Positions 8,777 to 15,860 of a stretch of 64,000 bases of DNA are shown here, piece by piece. Where the stretch lies: assembly GCA_947462255.1 (NCBI GenBank), contig CANHOA010000004.1, positions 62,001 to 126,000 on the forward strand, in the 5' to 3' direction. Under the pieces are notes generated by a model, which was given only the letters and a program-made list of their open reading frames with translations, did not search any database and was not told the DNA's origin. The stretch's first letter is position 1; each line of letters begins with the position of its first letter. This DNA comes from Flavobacteriales bacterium. GTDB taxonomy: Bacteria > Bacteroidota > Bacteroidia > Flavobacteriales_D > Crocinitomicaceae. The position numbers were made by a program, and so were the translations under genes.

Positions 8777-8907
8777 CTATAACAGTGGTTTGGCAAAAGG
8801 CGGGGTTTCGAGCTTCGTAGAAACATTTGTACAAGGTTCAACATTTGTGCTTCGTATGAACATTCGTGCTAAAATCCCGCCCTTCGCCAAGCCACAAAAC
8901 GTTATGT
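8777..8907 (+). other. attC-like cassette recombination site
   Basis: Arms 8785-8808 and 8872-8895 form an imperfect inverted repeat (20 of 24 positions pair). They are bracketed by CTATAAC (8777-8783) and GTTATGT (8901-8907), which resemble the R'' and R' boxes of integron attC sites. The central loop holds two 20-base direct repeats starting CTTCGTA. The site directly follows one gene and precedes the next by 24 bases, the usual cassette layout. TGGCTATAAC at 8774-8783 is the exact reverse complement of 7292-7301. Confidence 0.6.
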
Positions 8908-8930
8908 TGTAGTTTAAAAGAATAAGGTAA

Positions 8931-9302
8931 ATGAGAGATTTTCAAAAAATAGTTTTGGTTTCATTTTTTGCAGGATGCACAATTTTAGGATTCATGGTTA
9001 AATTGCCAAGAGTATTTCATCATTTTGATAAAGAGCTGCATGCCATGTTCTACTTCTTTGCAACTATATTTTTAACGTTAATATTTCCAAAACGATGGTT
9101 AATAGCAACAATAGGACTTGTTCTATTTGGTATTGTTATAGAGTTTGCGCAAGAGTTTTCAAATAAAATATCCATTAGAATTATTGGGAAAGCCATTCAT
9201 GGCAGATTCGACATTCAAGATGTGAAGTATAATTTGATTGGAGTATTTTTAGGTTTAATTGTTTTTCATAGCTATCGATTATTAATTAAATCGAAATCTT
9301 GA
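8931..9302 (+). CDS. VanZ-like membrane protein
   Basis: A 123-residue protein with four hydrophobic segments (about residues 6-23, 36-55, 58-75 and 98-115). The motifs FDKELHAMFYF and IEFAQEF...RFDIQDVKYNLIG match the VanZ-like family, in which a conserved Asp-x-x-x-His and a C-terminal Asp-x-x-x-Asn recur. VanZ itself gives low-level teicoplanin resistance, but most relatives have no known role. It begins 24 bases after the attC-like site, as expected of a cassette gene, and has no downstream attC of its own. Confidence 0.8.
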   Translation: MRDFQKIVLVSFFAGCTILGFMVKLPRVFHHFDKELHAMFYFFATIFLTLIFPKRWLIATIGLVLFGIVIEFAQEFSNKISIRIIGKAIHGRFDIQDVKYNLIGVFLGLIVFHSYRLLIKSKS

Positions 9303-9352
9303 ATTGTAATTCAAATTGAATACTAAAAATTAATTTGGCTTAACTTCGCCAA

Positions 9353-9532
9353 ATGAAATCCCTAAAACAGCTTATTCTCTTCGCGTTTCTTTGCTTTTTT
9401 TTCGTAAGTTCCTATGGCCAAAATATATTTAAAGCAATGCTTAAAGATGTTGAGTCTAAGGCAGCTTTGATTGATGCAACAGTACAGGGATCAAGATTCG
9501 GCTTTGATTCATTTAGCCATATGTTAAAATGA
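9353..9532 (+). CDS. Small secreted peptide, 59 residues, unknown
   Basis: ATG at 9353, stop at 9530-9532. Residues 1-23 are a strong signal peptide (hydrophobic FAFLCFFFVSSYG followed by QN), then 36 mostly polar residues ending FSHMLK. A near-consensus box TAACTTCG (9341-9348) lies just upstream, within an inverted repeat TTTGGC...GCCAAA. I do not recognise the mature part. It could be a real short secreted peptide or the 5' remnant of a longer gene cut off before the HxlR gene. Confidence 0.5.
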   Translation: MKSLKQLILFAFLCFFFVSSYGQNIFKAMLKDVESKAALIDATVQGSRFGFDSFSHMLK

Positions 9533-9587
9533 AGTAATGAAATCAGAAGCTATTTTGATGACCGAGACAATTGCATTTACTCAGTTA

Positions 9588-9935
9588 TTAATTATCACGT
9601 TTCAAAACCTCTTCTCTGAAATGAATCCCCCAATTAAGAATTTCATTCAATAAATTCGTCATCGATTCTCCCAAGGGTGTTAAGGAATATTCTGTAGTCA
9701 CCGGCATGGTATCATGCAGCGTGCGTTTGACAATTTTGTTCATTTCCAATGCCTTTAATTCCTGTGACAGCATCTTAGGTGAAATGTCACTTATGTCTCT
9801 TTGAATTTCCCCAAATCGTTTGGTGCCATGCGTTAAGGCAATGATAATTGGAATACGCCACTTCCCCTGAATGACTTCCAGGGCATCCCTTGATGCCAAC
9901 AATTTATATTGACAAACTTGATCTTTCTGATTCAT
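9588..9935 (-). CDS. HxlR-family winged-helix transcriptional regulator
   Basis: A 115-residue protein with Cys8, the typical HxlR opening ALEVIQGKWRIPIIIAL, the recognition region R-F-G-E-I-Q-R-D-I and S-P-K-M-L-S-Q-E-L-K-A-L-E, and the wing T-E-Y-S-L-T-P-L-G. HxlR proteins are dimeric repressors or activators responding to aldehydes, quinones or oxidants, some through an N-terminal Cys like the one here. It is divergent from a DoxX-like gene, the usual neighbour in Bacteroidota, and likely controls it and itself through the repeated sites between them. Confidence 0.9.
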   Translation of the reverse strand: MNQKDQVCQYKLLASRDALEVIQGKWRIPIIIALTHGTKRFGEIQRDISDISPKMLSQELKALEMNKIVKRTLHDTMPVTTEYSLTPLGESMTNLLNEILNWGIHFREEVLKRDN

Positions 9936-9963
9936 GTAACAAAATTACGACATAGAAATTACC

Positions 9964-10019
9964 CAGAGGTAACTACTTACTCAGAGGTAACTACTATATT
10001 TTGGAAAGTAATTTACCTC
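9964..10019 (+). promoter_or_regulatory. Repeated operator sites between HxlR and DoxX genes
   Basis: CAGAGGTAACTACT occurs twice in direct orientation (9964-9977 and 9982-9995, period 18), and AGTAATTTACCTC at 10007-10019 is an inverted variant. The sites lie in the divergent promoter region and are the obvious candidates for HxlR binding. Confidence 0.6.
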
Positions 10020-10058
10020 AATTTTGCACCTCATTAATAATAATCTAAATTAAAAAGT

Positions 10059-10427
10059 ATGTCAGAAAAAACAAAAAAGATCATTTATTGGGTATTAACA
10101 GGCTTGGTAGCTTTTGTATTCCTAGGAAGCGCTATGGGTAAGATCATGGCAGATGAAAAAGCCTTAGAAATGGCAGTAAGCATGGGAATGGATGCGAACA
10201 CATACAAATTGTTAGGATTCATTGAAATACTAAGCTTAGTATTGTTCATTATTCCTCGCACAGGAGTCATTGGTACACTGCTTTTGTGTGCATACATGGG
10301 GGGAGCAATTGCAACCCATTTGGAACATGGTCAATCTATTATGGCGCCATGTATTATTCAAGCATTTTTGTGGGCAGTTGCTATTTACAGATTCCCTGAA
10401 TTAACAAATCGCTTAAGAAATAAATAG
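10059..10427 (+). CDS. DoxX-like integral membrane protein
   Basis: A 122-residue protein with four predicted membrane segments (about 9-28, 48-66, 70-90 and 95-113). The sequence G-S-A-M-G-K-I after the first helix and G-x-x-E-I-L-S-L in the second match the DoxX_2 group. Such proteins accompany HxlR regulators in many Bacteroidota and are thought to act in redox or quinone-related stress, but no activity is proven. A strong terminator follows 40 bases downstream, so it is probably a single-gene transcript. Confidence 0.85.
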   Translation: MSEKTKKIIYWVLTGLVAFVFLGSAMGKIMADEKALEMAVSMGMDANTYKLLGFIEILSLVLFIIPRTGVIGTLLLCAYMGGAIATHLEHGQSIMAPCIIQAFLWAVAIYRFPELTNRLRNK

Positions 10428-10467
10428 GCAAAGAGAAGGTTTCTTAGTCACCTATTTTTTATAATTA

Positions 10468-10503
10468 AAGCCAGTATCTGCAATGTCGGATACTGGCTTT
10501 TTT
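10468..10503 (+). terminator. Terminator after the DoxX-like gene
   Basis: An 11-bp perfect stem AAGCCAGTATC / GATACTGGCTT with a 10-base loop and a T run. Confidence 0.9.
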
Positions 10504-10529
10504 CGTTTCACTATGGATCACCAATATGT

Positions 10530-10763
10530 TTACCATGAAGTTGTATTCGTTATGCAATAATGGCTTCCTACATAAGCAGTCATCCAATCACCTTCAGATA
10601 AAACCCAATTTTTTACATTACCACTGCAATCATTCTTAATGTTTACAGAATAGTTAGAAACATTATCAGACATAATTGTCCCACAATTACAAGTTTTAGT
10701 TTCTTTTTTACAAGAACACAAAAGGGCAGTTACTACTGCGAAAGAGAAGAGTAAAGTTTTCAT
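10530..10763 (-). CDS. Small lipoprotein, unknown
   Basis: A 77-residue protein with a signal peptide and lipobox LLCSC, so Cys18 would be lipidated. The mature part has five further Cys, including a C-N-C-G motif, and probably forms disulfides in the periplasm or on the surface. I recognise no domain. It is the last gene of a minus-strand run from 11768 downward, separated from its upstream neighbour by 28 bases; the two genes begin with the same MKTLLF/MKTLFL leader, though the mature parts differ. Confidence 0.7.
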   Translation of the reverse strand: MKTLLFSFAVVTALLCSCKKETKTCNCGTIMSDNVSNYSVNIKNDCSGNVKNWVLSEGDWMTAYVGSHYCITNTTSW

Positions 10764-10791
10764 ATTTTCTTTTTGATAAGAGATTAATTCT

Positions 10792-11220
10792 TTATAATTT
10801 ATATTTTATTCCTACGCCTGTCTCGTTTAAAATTATGGCCGCTCTTTTAATATGCACAGGGGCTTCTAAAATATAGACAAACCCTGTTAACGATAGCAAA
10901 CCTCCCATAAGCATCCCAATTTTTGGCAATATTGAATTACTCTGTGATAAAAGGCCAGCTCCTCCTCCCATTATAAGACCACCTGCCATGGTTAATATGA
11001 CGCCTTTAGTATGATGTTTTACATAAAGATTCAACTCTTTTCCAGGTGTATTAGTAAACTCATCCACGTATATTTGTTTATAGTCTTTCGATATATAATA
11101 TTCATTTGTTGTAGAGTCAAACTTAATCTTATCATTTGGAATCATGGTCCAAAATCCTATCGTTTGTGCACTTACCGCATAGCTTAGTGCTAAAGCTATT
11201 GTCAAGAATAAAGTTTTCAT
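10792..11220 (-). CDS. Hypothetical secreted or membrane protein with glycine-rich hairpin
   Basis: A 142-residue protein with a signal peptide (1-18, AVSAQ). A polar part with several Lys and Tyr is followed by two hydrophobic glycine-rich segments (about 74-90 and 98-115, with GGLIMGGGAG). This arrangement fits a membrane hairpin. No family recognised. It lies 5 bases downstream of the SHOCT-domain gene and is likely in its operon. Confidence 0.65.
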   Translation of the reverse strand: MKTLFLTIALALSYAVSAQTIGFWTMIPNDKIKFDSTTNEYYISKDYKQIYVDEFTNTPGKELNLYVKHHTKGVILTMAGGLIMGGGAGLLSQSNSILPKIGMLMGGLLSLTGFVYILEAPVHIKRAAIILNETGVGIKYKL

Positions 11221-11225
11221 ATTTT

Positions 11226-11768
11226 CTATTTGATAAAAGGGGTCAATTCAGCTTTTTTAAGATCATATTCCTCTTGTGTAATGATGCCTAAATCCAATTT
11301 ATCTTTCGCTTTTTTTAATTCGCTTAGCGCTTCATCACTTGTCATTCCAAAGGATTTTATTTCGCCAACTAGAATAGCATCTTCAAGATAAACAAAGTAG
11401 TTATCAATCCCTGTCATACCTTTTGTTTGAAGTTGAACCTTATAGCCTGCTCTTTTTGTCCCAGTAACTCTAATTTTTTTAATTTCAGCTGAGGTATTTA
11501 TTGCTTCAGCACCTACGACATAAACGTTCAACATAATATCAAATTTTTGAATGGTAACAAACTTTCCATTCACTCCAGAAGGTGTGCCGAACTTTATTTT
11601 ATCTTCAATATTATAAGTGCTGCCGTCTTTGGCTATGTAGGAAGTATATTGCCCCTTATCTACTAATGCATTTTGTAAATCATCATATTTCACTACTTCT
11701 TGGGCAAAATATTTTGTTGGTATAATTAACGCAGTCAAGGTTAATAAGAATAGAATTTTGTTTTTCAT
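11226..11768 (-). CDS. Secreted protein with C-terminal SHOCT domain
   Basis: The start at 11768 (MKNKILFLLTL...) is preferred to an upstream codon because it opens the signal peptide directly (180 residues). The middle is strand-rich and unrecognised. The last about 30 residues (S-E-L-K-K-A-K-D-K-L-D-L-G-I-I-T-Q-E-E-Y) fit a SHOCT domain, a short C-terminal helical motif used for oligomerisation in many proteins. It heads a three-gene run and lies 43 bases from a pair of palindromic operators that also occur next to the WYL regulator, so control by that regulator is likely. Confidence 0.75.
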   Translation of the reverse strand: MKNKILFLLTLTALIIPTKYFAQEVVKYDDLQNALVDKGQYTSYIAKDGSTYNIEDKIKFGTPSGVNGKFVTIQKFDIMLNVYVVGAEAINTSAEIKKIRVTGTKRAGYKVQLQTKGMTGIDNYFVYLEDAILVGEIKSFGMTSDEALSELKKAKDKLDLGIITQEEYDLKKAELTPFIK

Positions 11769-11810
11769 TTTTTTAGGTTTTAAAATTAGATTCAAAGATT
11801 AATGGCATAT

Positions 11811-11869
11811 TTGACAATTCAAGTCAATATGAAATCAATTCAAAAAATAGTTTGACAATTCAGGTCAAA
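11811..11869 (-). promoter_or_regulatory. Paired palindromic operators, copy A
   Basis: TTGAC-N7-GTCAA at 11811-11827 and TTTGAC-N7-GTCAAA at 11851-11869, with centres 41 bases apart. The block of about 70 bases closely matches 12643-12715. From 11870 to 12142 there is no supportable gene: the flanking bases at 11870-11900 resemble the sequence upstream of the WYL gene, but nothing like that gene follows. Confidence 0.75.
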
Positions 11870-12142
11870 GGTTTGGTGGGGTCATTATTATTGTAGTTTA
11901 AATTGACTAATCGCTATCCTACCACAAGATCTTTTTGTCATGATTTTAAACAAAAATACATTCCAAAAAGGGAACTAATTCCTGTTTTTTTCACTGGATT
12001 TCATCCAGCGTTAAATCATTCAACCCCTAAGGGGTTATATAATAGTCTTATGGTATTTTTAAGATCAGTCAAATTGTGCAATCACTGAGTATAGTTTCTT
12101 TTTATGATAAATATAATTACTGAAATTTTTAGAGTTCCAAAA

Positions 12143-12607
12143 TCAATATATTTCAGGTAATCCATCCTTATCTTCTATCATTTTCCCTTTGATGTTAAAT
12201 GGAATAAATGTATAAATGTTATCTGGTACACCGTATGCATTTTCTGCTGTACCACTCATCATTGCTTTAATTCTCTTTGTTTCTTTATCATAAAACAAAC
12301 TTGCTGTTTCACTAGATTTGTAAGTAGGTTTGAATTTGACATTCCAATCAGCATATCGGATTCCATCATCACAAATTTCTCGAATTTTTGCTTCATTTAA
12401 TTTTAATTCCTTAATAATGAGCTTGTCAATCATAAATTCAACCTTTTTTTTAGTTTTGTCTCCGTCTTCTGCTTCTAATGTCATATAATATCTGGGGCTA
12501 TTTTCACTCCCACGATTAACTAAGGCACCAATTTCGCTACCACTTCCCGATCCTGAACATGCTGCAATACCAAGTAACATTGTTCCAATAAATAATAATT
12601 TTCTCAT
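12143..12607 (-). CDS. Lipoprotein of unknown function
   Basis: The ATG at 12607 gives a clean lipoprotein signal MRKLLFIGTMLLGIAAC; an earlier frame start would add a charged extension. The 154-residue protein has a Gly-Ser linker after the lipid Cys, then a strand-rich domain with Y-Y-M-T-L-E-A-E-D-G and a C-terminal Y-T-F-I-P-F-N-I-K-G. I do not recognise the family. The gene is divergent from the WYL regulator and starts 40 bases from the operator pair, so it is the likely main target of that regulator. Confidence 0.7.
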   Translation of the reverse strand: MRKLLFIGTMLLGIAACSGSGSGSEIGALVNRGSENSPRYYMTLEAEDGDKTKKKVEFMIDKLIIKELKLNEAKIREICDDGIRYADWNVKFKPTYKSSETASLFYDKETKRIKAMMSGTAENAYGVPDNIYTFIPFNIKGKMIEDKDGLPEIY

Positions 12608-12646
12608 AATTCTTTTTTTAAATTTCACCAAAACTCCTTGTTTTAT

Positions 12647-12705
12647 TTGACAATTAAAGTCAATATGAAATCAACACAAAAAATAGTTTGACAATTGAGG
12701 TCAAA
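12647..12705. promoter_or_regulatory. Paired palindromic operators, copy B
   Basis: TTGAC-N7-GTCAA at 12647-12663 and TTTGAC-N7-GTCAAA at 12687-12705, again 41 bases centre to centre, about four helical turns. It lies between the lipoprotein gene and the WYL regulator and matches copy A in sequence, spacing and distance to the left-hand start codon. Confidence 0.8.
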
Positions 12706-12757
12706 GATTTGGTGGGCTTATTTTAATAGTCCTAATTTGTATACAAACGACTAAGAA

Positions 12758-13579
12758 ATGTTAAATCAACATAAAATACTTCGGGTTCTACAATTTATTT
12801 CCTTCCTGGAACAAGAACCTTCCAAAACGGTAGTTCAGTTGGCTTCTTTGCTGGATACAACTGATAGAACGGTTTATAGGTACCTAGATCTTGTGAAAGA
12901 ATGTGGATTTGATTTGCAACGCGATAAAATTAATCGCTTTTTTATTGTCAATGATCGTTCGAACGGCGTACGCTTCACGCCTGAAGAAGCCGATTATCTT
13001 AAACAGTTGGTTTTGACTAATGGTAGAAAGAGTAAACTGAAGGATGCTGTACTAAGTAAAATTTATCTTTCTTCGGATGCTACCATAGTGGCGGGACATT
13101 TAATTAATGCTAAGAATGGGAAAGTTGTTGAGAAGCTCTCCACTGCCATTGCCAACAAGGAACAGGTTATTTTGAAAAAATACCAATCAATTAATTCTGA
13201 AACCATTTCCGATAGAGTAGTGGAGCCTTTTGGTTTTACCGACAACTATTGCACAGTAATGGCATTCGAACCTTCATCGCTTAAAAACAAAACGTACAAC
13301 ATCGATCGAATTTCTTCGGTTGAATTTAACAATCAAAGTTGCCTTTTTGAAAGTGACTACGAACAACAAATTCCAGATGCCTTTGGTTTTGCTTTTTCAG
13401 GCGTGAAACATCCCGTAAATTTAGCACTGCCTCTAAAACAATTTTTACTCCTCAAAAACGATTTCCCAATGACTGCCCCACACTTCAAATTCAATGCTAA
13501 AAAAGACGTGTATGAACTCACTATTGAAGTCAATGATTTGGGCCCACTTGAACGATTTTTGAGGGGAATGGACAGTTGA
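12758..13579 (+). CDS. WYL-domain transcriptional regulator
   Basis: A 273-residue protein. Residues 1-60 form an HTH_11-type winged helix (LQFISFL...TVVQLASLLDTTDRTVYRYLDLVKECGF). The central and C-terminal parts fit the WYL regulator fold, with V-V-E-P-F-G-F-T and N-I-D-R-I-S near residues 160-190. WYL proteins sense ligands, often nucleic acids or nucleotides in defence contexts, but many control ordinary genes. The duplicated palindromes next to this gene and upstream of 11768 are its probable sites, which implies autoregulation. Its stop codon lies at the start of the duplication that also ends the Fic gene. Confidence 0.85.
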   Translation: MLNQHKILRVLQFISFLEQEPSKTVVQLASLLDTTDRTVYRYLDLVKECGFDLQRDKINRFFIVNDRSNGVRFTPEEADYLKQLVLTNGRKSKLKDAVLSKIYLSSDATIVAGHLINAKNGKVVEKLSTAIANKEQVILKKYQSINSETISDRVVEPFGFTDNYCTVMAFEPSSLKNKTYNIDRISSVEFNNQSCLFESDYEQQIPDAFGFAFSGVKHPVNLALPLKQFLLLKNDFPMTAPHFKFNAKKDVYELTIEVNDLGPLERFLRGMDS

Positions 13580-13671
13580 TGAATGGGCAACTCAAGATGT
13601 CAACTTTTCCATTACCTTTGAATAACAATTATTTATATGCGAAATCTACTGTTTTTTATAGGGGCAATCTC
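13572..13671 (+). repeat. Direct repeat flanking the Fic gene, copy 1
   Basis: Begins at ACAGTTGATG, which carries the WYL stop codon, and runs into the first codons of a lipoprotein gene. It differs from 14609-14708 at only about three positions; weaker similarity continues to about 13725. Offset 1,037 bases. Confidence 0.9.
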
Positions 13672-13741
13672 TTTCTTAATTACTTGTAATTTAGGTGCTA
13701 GCCAACAAGAAAAGCAAGTTAATCAAAGGATCAGACGATGA
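13637..13741 (+). pseudogene. Truncated 5' copy of the DUF3298-like lipoprotein gene
   Basis: The frame MRNLLFFIGAISF...TCN (34 residues) copies the signal peptide and first mature residues of the lipoprotein starting at 14674, then diverges and stops. Its TGA overlaps the ATG of the Fic gene (ATGA at 13738-13741). It is the remnant of a duplicated gene whose body has been replaced by Fic. It could still be translated as a leader for Fic. Confidence 0.75.
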
Positions 13742-14616
13742 GCGAAAAAATATCCATACGCTTTTTTGATGACCGTGAGGTACGTGCTCTTTGGGATGAA
13801 GTAAATTCCAAATGGTGGTTTTCAGTATTGGATATTGTAGCTGTGCTTACCAACCAAAACGACTATACTAAAACCCGGAACTATTGGAAATACCTGAAAG
13901 CCAAATTAAAGAAAGAAGGTGTCCAGTTGGTTAGTAATACTACCCAACTGAAACTAATTGCAGCGGATGGAAAACAGTATAAGTCTGATATGCTCGACTA
14001 CAACGGCATTATTGCCTTGGGTAAAAATTTTCCTGGAACAAAAGCCAACCGTTTTATAGAATGGTTTACCTACAGCGATGAAAGCATAGATGGCAAAAGT
14101 AAAACAAAGGCATACGCCTTGTTTGAAAGTTCTTTTATTAATAGCATTGAAGTAGGCACAGCAAATGGCTTACAACAAATACACGCTTACTTGTTTGGTG
14201 GCTTATATGAATTTGCAGGACAAATCAGGCAAAAAAACATTTCAAAAGGAGGTTTTCAATTTGCCGTATCACGCTTTTTGGGCGATACCTTAAAACAAAT
14301 AGAAGCAATGCCCGAAACTACTTTTGATGAAATTGTGGCAAAATATGTAGAAATGAACATTGCTCACCCATTTATGGAAGGAAACGGCAGAAGCACTCGA
14401 ATATGGTTGGATTTGATATTAAAAACAAACTTGAAAAATTGTATAGACTGGAGTAAAATTGGCAAGAACGAATACATGGACGCGATGGTAAAAAGTTCGC
14501 TTGATAGAACTATTCTAAAAAAGCTTTTAAAAAGTGCTTTAACGATAGAAATCAACAGTCGAGAAATGTTTATGAAAGGCATTGACTATTCTTATTATTA
14601 CGAAGAAAACAGTTGA
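13738..14616 (+). CDS. Bro-N / Fic fusion protein (putative protein AMPylator)
   Basis: A 292-residue protein. Residues about 5-115 match the BRO-family N-terminal domain ([12 protein letters not shown], later the G-K-Q-Y-K-S-D segment), a DNA-binding type domain of phage and mobile elements. From about 120 a Fic domain follows ([24 protein letters not shown]) with the complete active-site motif [12 protein letters not shown] near residue 212. Fic enzymes transfer AMP to Ser, Thr or Tyr of targets. The C terminus [10 protein letters not shown] matches the inhibitory helix of class III Fic proteins (S-x-x-x-E-G), but Gly is Glu here and the protein stops immediately after, with its last codons and stop lying in the direct repeat. 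Function is likely regulatory or toxic; no antitoxin gene is seen. Confidence 0.85.
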   Translation: MSEKISIRFFDDREVRALWDEVNSKWWFSVLDIVAVLTNQNDYTKTRNYWKYLKAKLKKEGVQLVSNTTQLKLIAADGKQYKSDMLDYNGIIALGKNFPGTKANRFIEWFTYSDESIDGKSKTKAYALFESSFINSIEVGTANGLQQIHAYLFGGLYEFAGQIRQKNISKGGFQFAVSRFLGDTLKQIEAMPETTFDEIVAKYVEMNIAHPFMEGNGRSTRIWLDLILKTNLKNCIDWSKIGKNEYMDAMVKSSLDRTILKKLLKSALTIEINSREMFMKGIDYSYYYEENS

Positions 14617-14708
14617 TGAATGGGCAACTCAAGATGTCAACTTTTCCATTACCTTTGAATAACAATTATTTATATGCGAAACCTACTGTTTTTTATAGGG
14701 GCAATCTC
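14609..14708 (+). repeat. Direct repeat flanking the Fic gene, copy 2
   Basis: Second copy of 13572-13671: it carries the Fic stop codon and the start of the intact lipoprotein gene. Confidence 0.9.
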
Positions 14709-15513
14709 CTTTTTAAGTGCTTGTAATTTTAGTGATAAGTCACAAAAAGATCAAGTTGAAGCGCCGAAGATGGCGGATACTTCCGCCCAAATCGAAACCC
14801 AAGCAACTTTGCCCACGGGTTTAAGCTTCAAAAAATTTAATCTAAAGGCCGAAAATTGTAACATGCCTTTTTCTGATGGGTTCGAAATGGAAATCGATGA
14901 GGATTGGTGTAATACGCGTGAAATTGATGGCTTGAAGGTTTCCATGAAGGACGCTGAAGTAGCTCAGAAAATCAATGTTTTGATTGAAAAAGTAATTACA
15001 GGCGCAGGTGGAGGAAAGGAAAAATCACTTAAGCAGTTTATGGCTGACATTAAAAACACGAGCACTGAAGAGGGGGATGTAGAATACATGCAAGATTCTT
15101 ATACTTGCAGATTGGCAGATTCCTCTAATACCTTCCTATCGATGTATATCTTTTCTGAGTATTATGGTTTTGGTGCAGCGCATGGACAGCATGGTTCTTC
15201 AGTCCTAAATATTGACCTAAAAACAGGCAATCAAATTAAGTTGAAAGATTTATTGGTTGACAATTACAAATCTGCATTGAAAGTATTAGGAAAGCGAAAG
15301 TTTTTGGAGCAAAATGGAAACGACGTGTGGTGGTTTTCTACAGAAGACGATCAACCTTTTGAATTGCCAGAGGTATTTTCCATCACTCGAAAAGGAATTA
15401 CGTTTACTTACCAACACTATGAAATCGGTCCCTACGCTGCTGGCGCTCCAGAAGTATTCCTTAGCATCAAAGACCTGGGCCCCTTGCTCAAAGTAAATCC
15501 GTATTTGAAATAA
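14674..15513 (+). CDS. Lipoprotein with DUF3298 (RsiV-like) domain
   Basis: A 279-residue lipoprotein with lipobox LSAC (Cys17). The C-terminal half matches DUF3298, as in RsiV: E-Y-Y-G-F-G-A-A-H-G-Q-H, L-K-T-G-N-Q-I-K-L-K-D-L and the ending I-T-F-T-Y-Q-H-Y-E-I-G-P-Y-A-A-G. RsiV binds lysozyme as an anti-sigma factor, but lone DUF3298 lipoproteins have no known ligand. Its 5' end is duplicated upstream at 13637, showing that this gene once had a tandem copy. Confidence 0.85.
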   Translation: MRNLLFFIGAISFLSACNFSDKSQKDQVEAPKMADTSAQIETQATLPTGLSFKKFNLKAENCNMPFSDGFEMEIDEDWCNTREIDGLKVSMKDAEVAQKINVLIEKVITGAGGGKEKSLKQFMADIKNTSTEEGDVEYMQDSYTCRLADSSNTFLSMYIFSEYYGFGAAHGQHGSSVLNIDLKTGNQIKLKDLLVDNYKSALKVLGKRKFLEQNGNDVWWFSTEDDQPFELPEVFSITRKGITFTYQHYEIGPYAAGAPEVFLSIKDLGPLLKVNPYLK

Positions 15514-15588
15514 CCCGAGGGAATTATTGGTTTTTAAATCTGGCAGCCAATCTGGTAGCCTTCATCAGTTCGCACTGCTGAATACTTC

Positions 15589-15810
15589 CTAGTCACGTTT
15601 CTCAGGAAGTTCATAGTTGATTTTCAACAAATCAATCACCAAATTAATCTGATCTTTTAATTCAGGACGATTTTCGGACAATGAGCTTTTTAAGGCATCC
15701 CAACTTTTTTCGATTTCTAAATCTGCTCTTAATTCTGCTGCTTTTCGTATGGCTTCAGTTCCTTCTCGCATTGCAGCCTCCGCCTTATCATTTTTCCAAT
15801 CTTCGCTCAT
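15589..15810 (-). CDS. Small hypothetical cytoplasmic protein
   Basis: A 73-residue, highly charged protein without signal or membrane segment. Most of it should be helical (E-A-A-M-R-E-G-T-E-A-I-R-K-A-A-E-L). No domain recognised. It lies 50 bases after the membrane protein gene at 15861 and could be the last gene of that operon. Confidence 0.6.
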   Translation of the reverse strand: MSEDWKNDKAEAAMREGTEAIRKAAELRADLEIEKSWDALKSSLSENRPELKDQINLVIDLLKINYELPEKRD

Positions 15811-15860
15811 AATTCAAATGTTAATAGTTATGGTTTTTTTGTACATTCTTTATTCGTTTC

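Noticed and set aside
11903-12088. 61-residue plus-strand frame after operator copy A
   Set aside because: No recognisable start region or protein features; AT-rich and absent from the equivalent place in copy B.
13738-14616. Fic toxin-antitoxin pair
   Set aside because: No small antitoxin gene with the inhibitory motif is adjacent; the motif is inside Fic itself.
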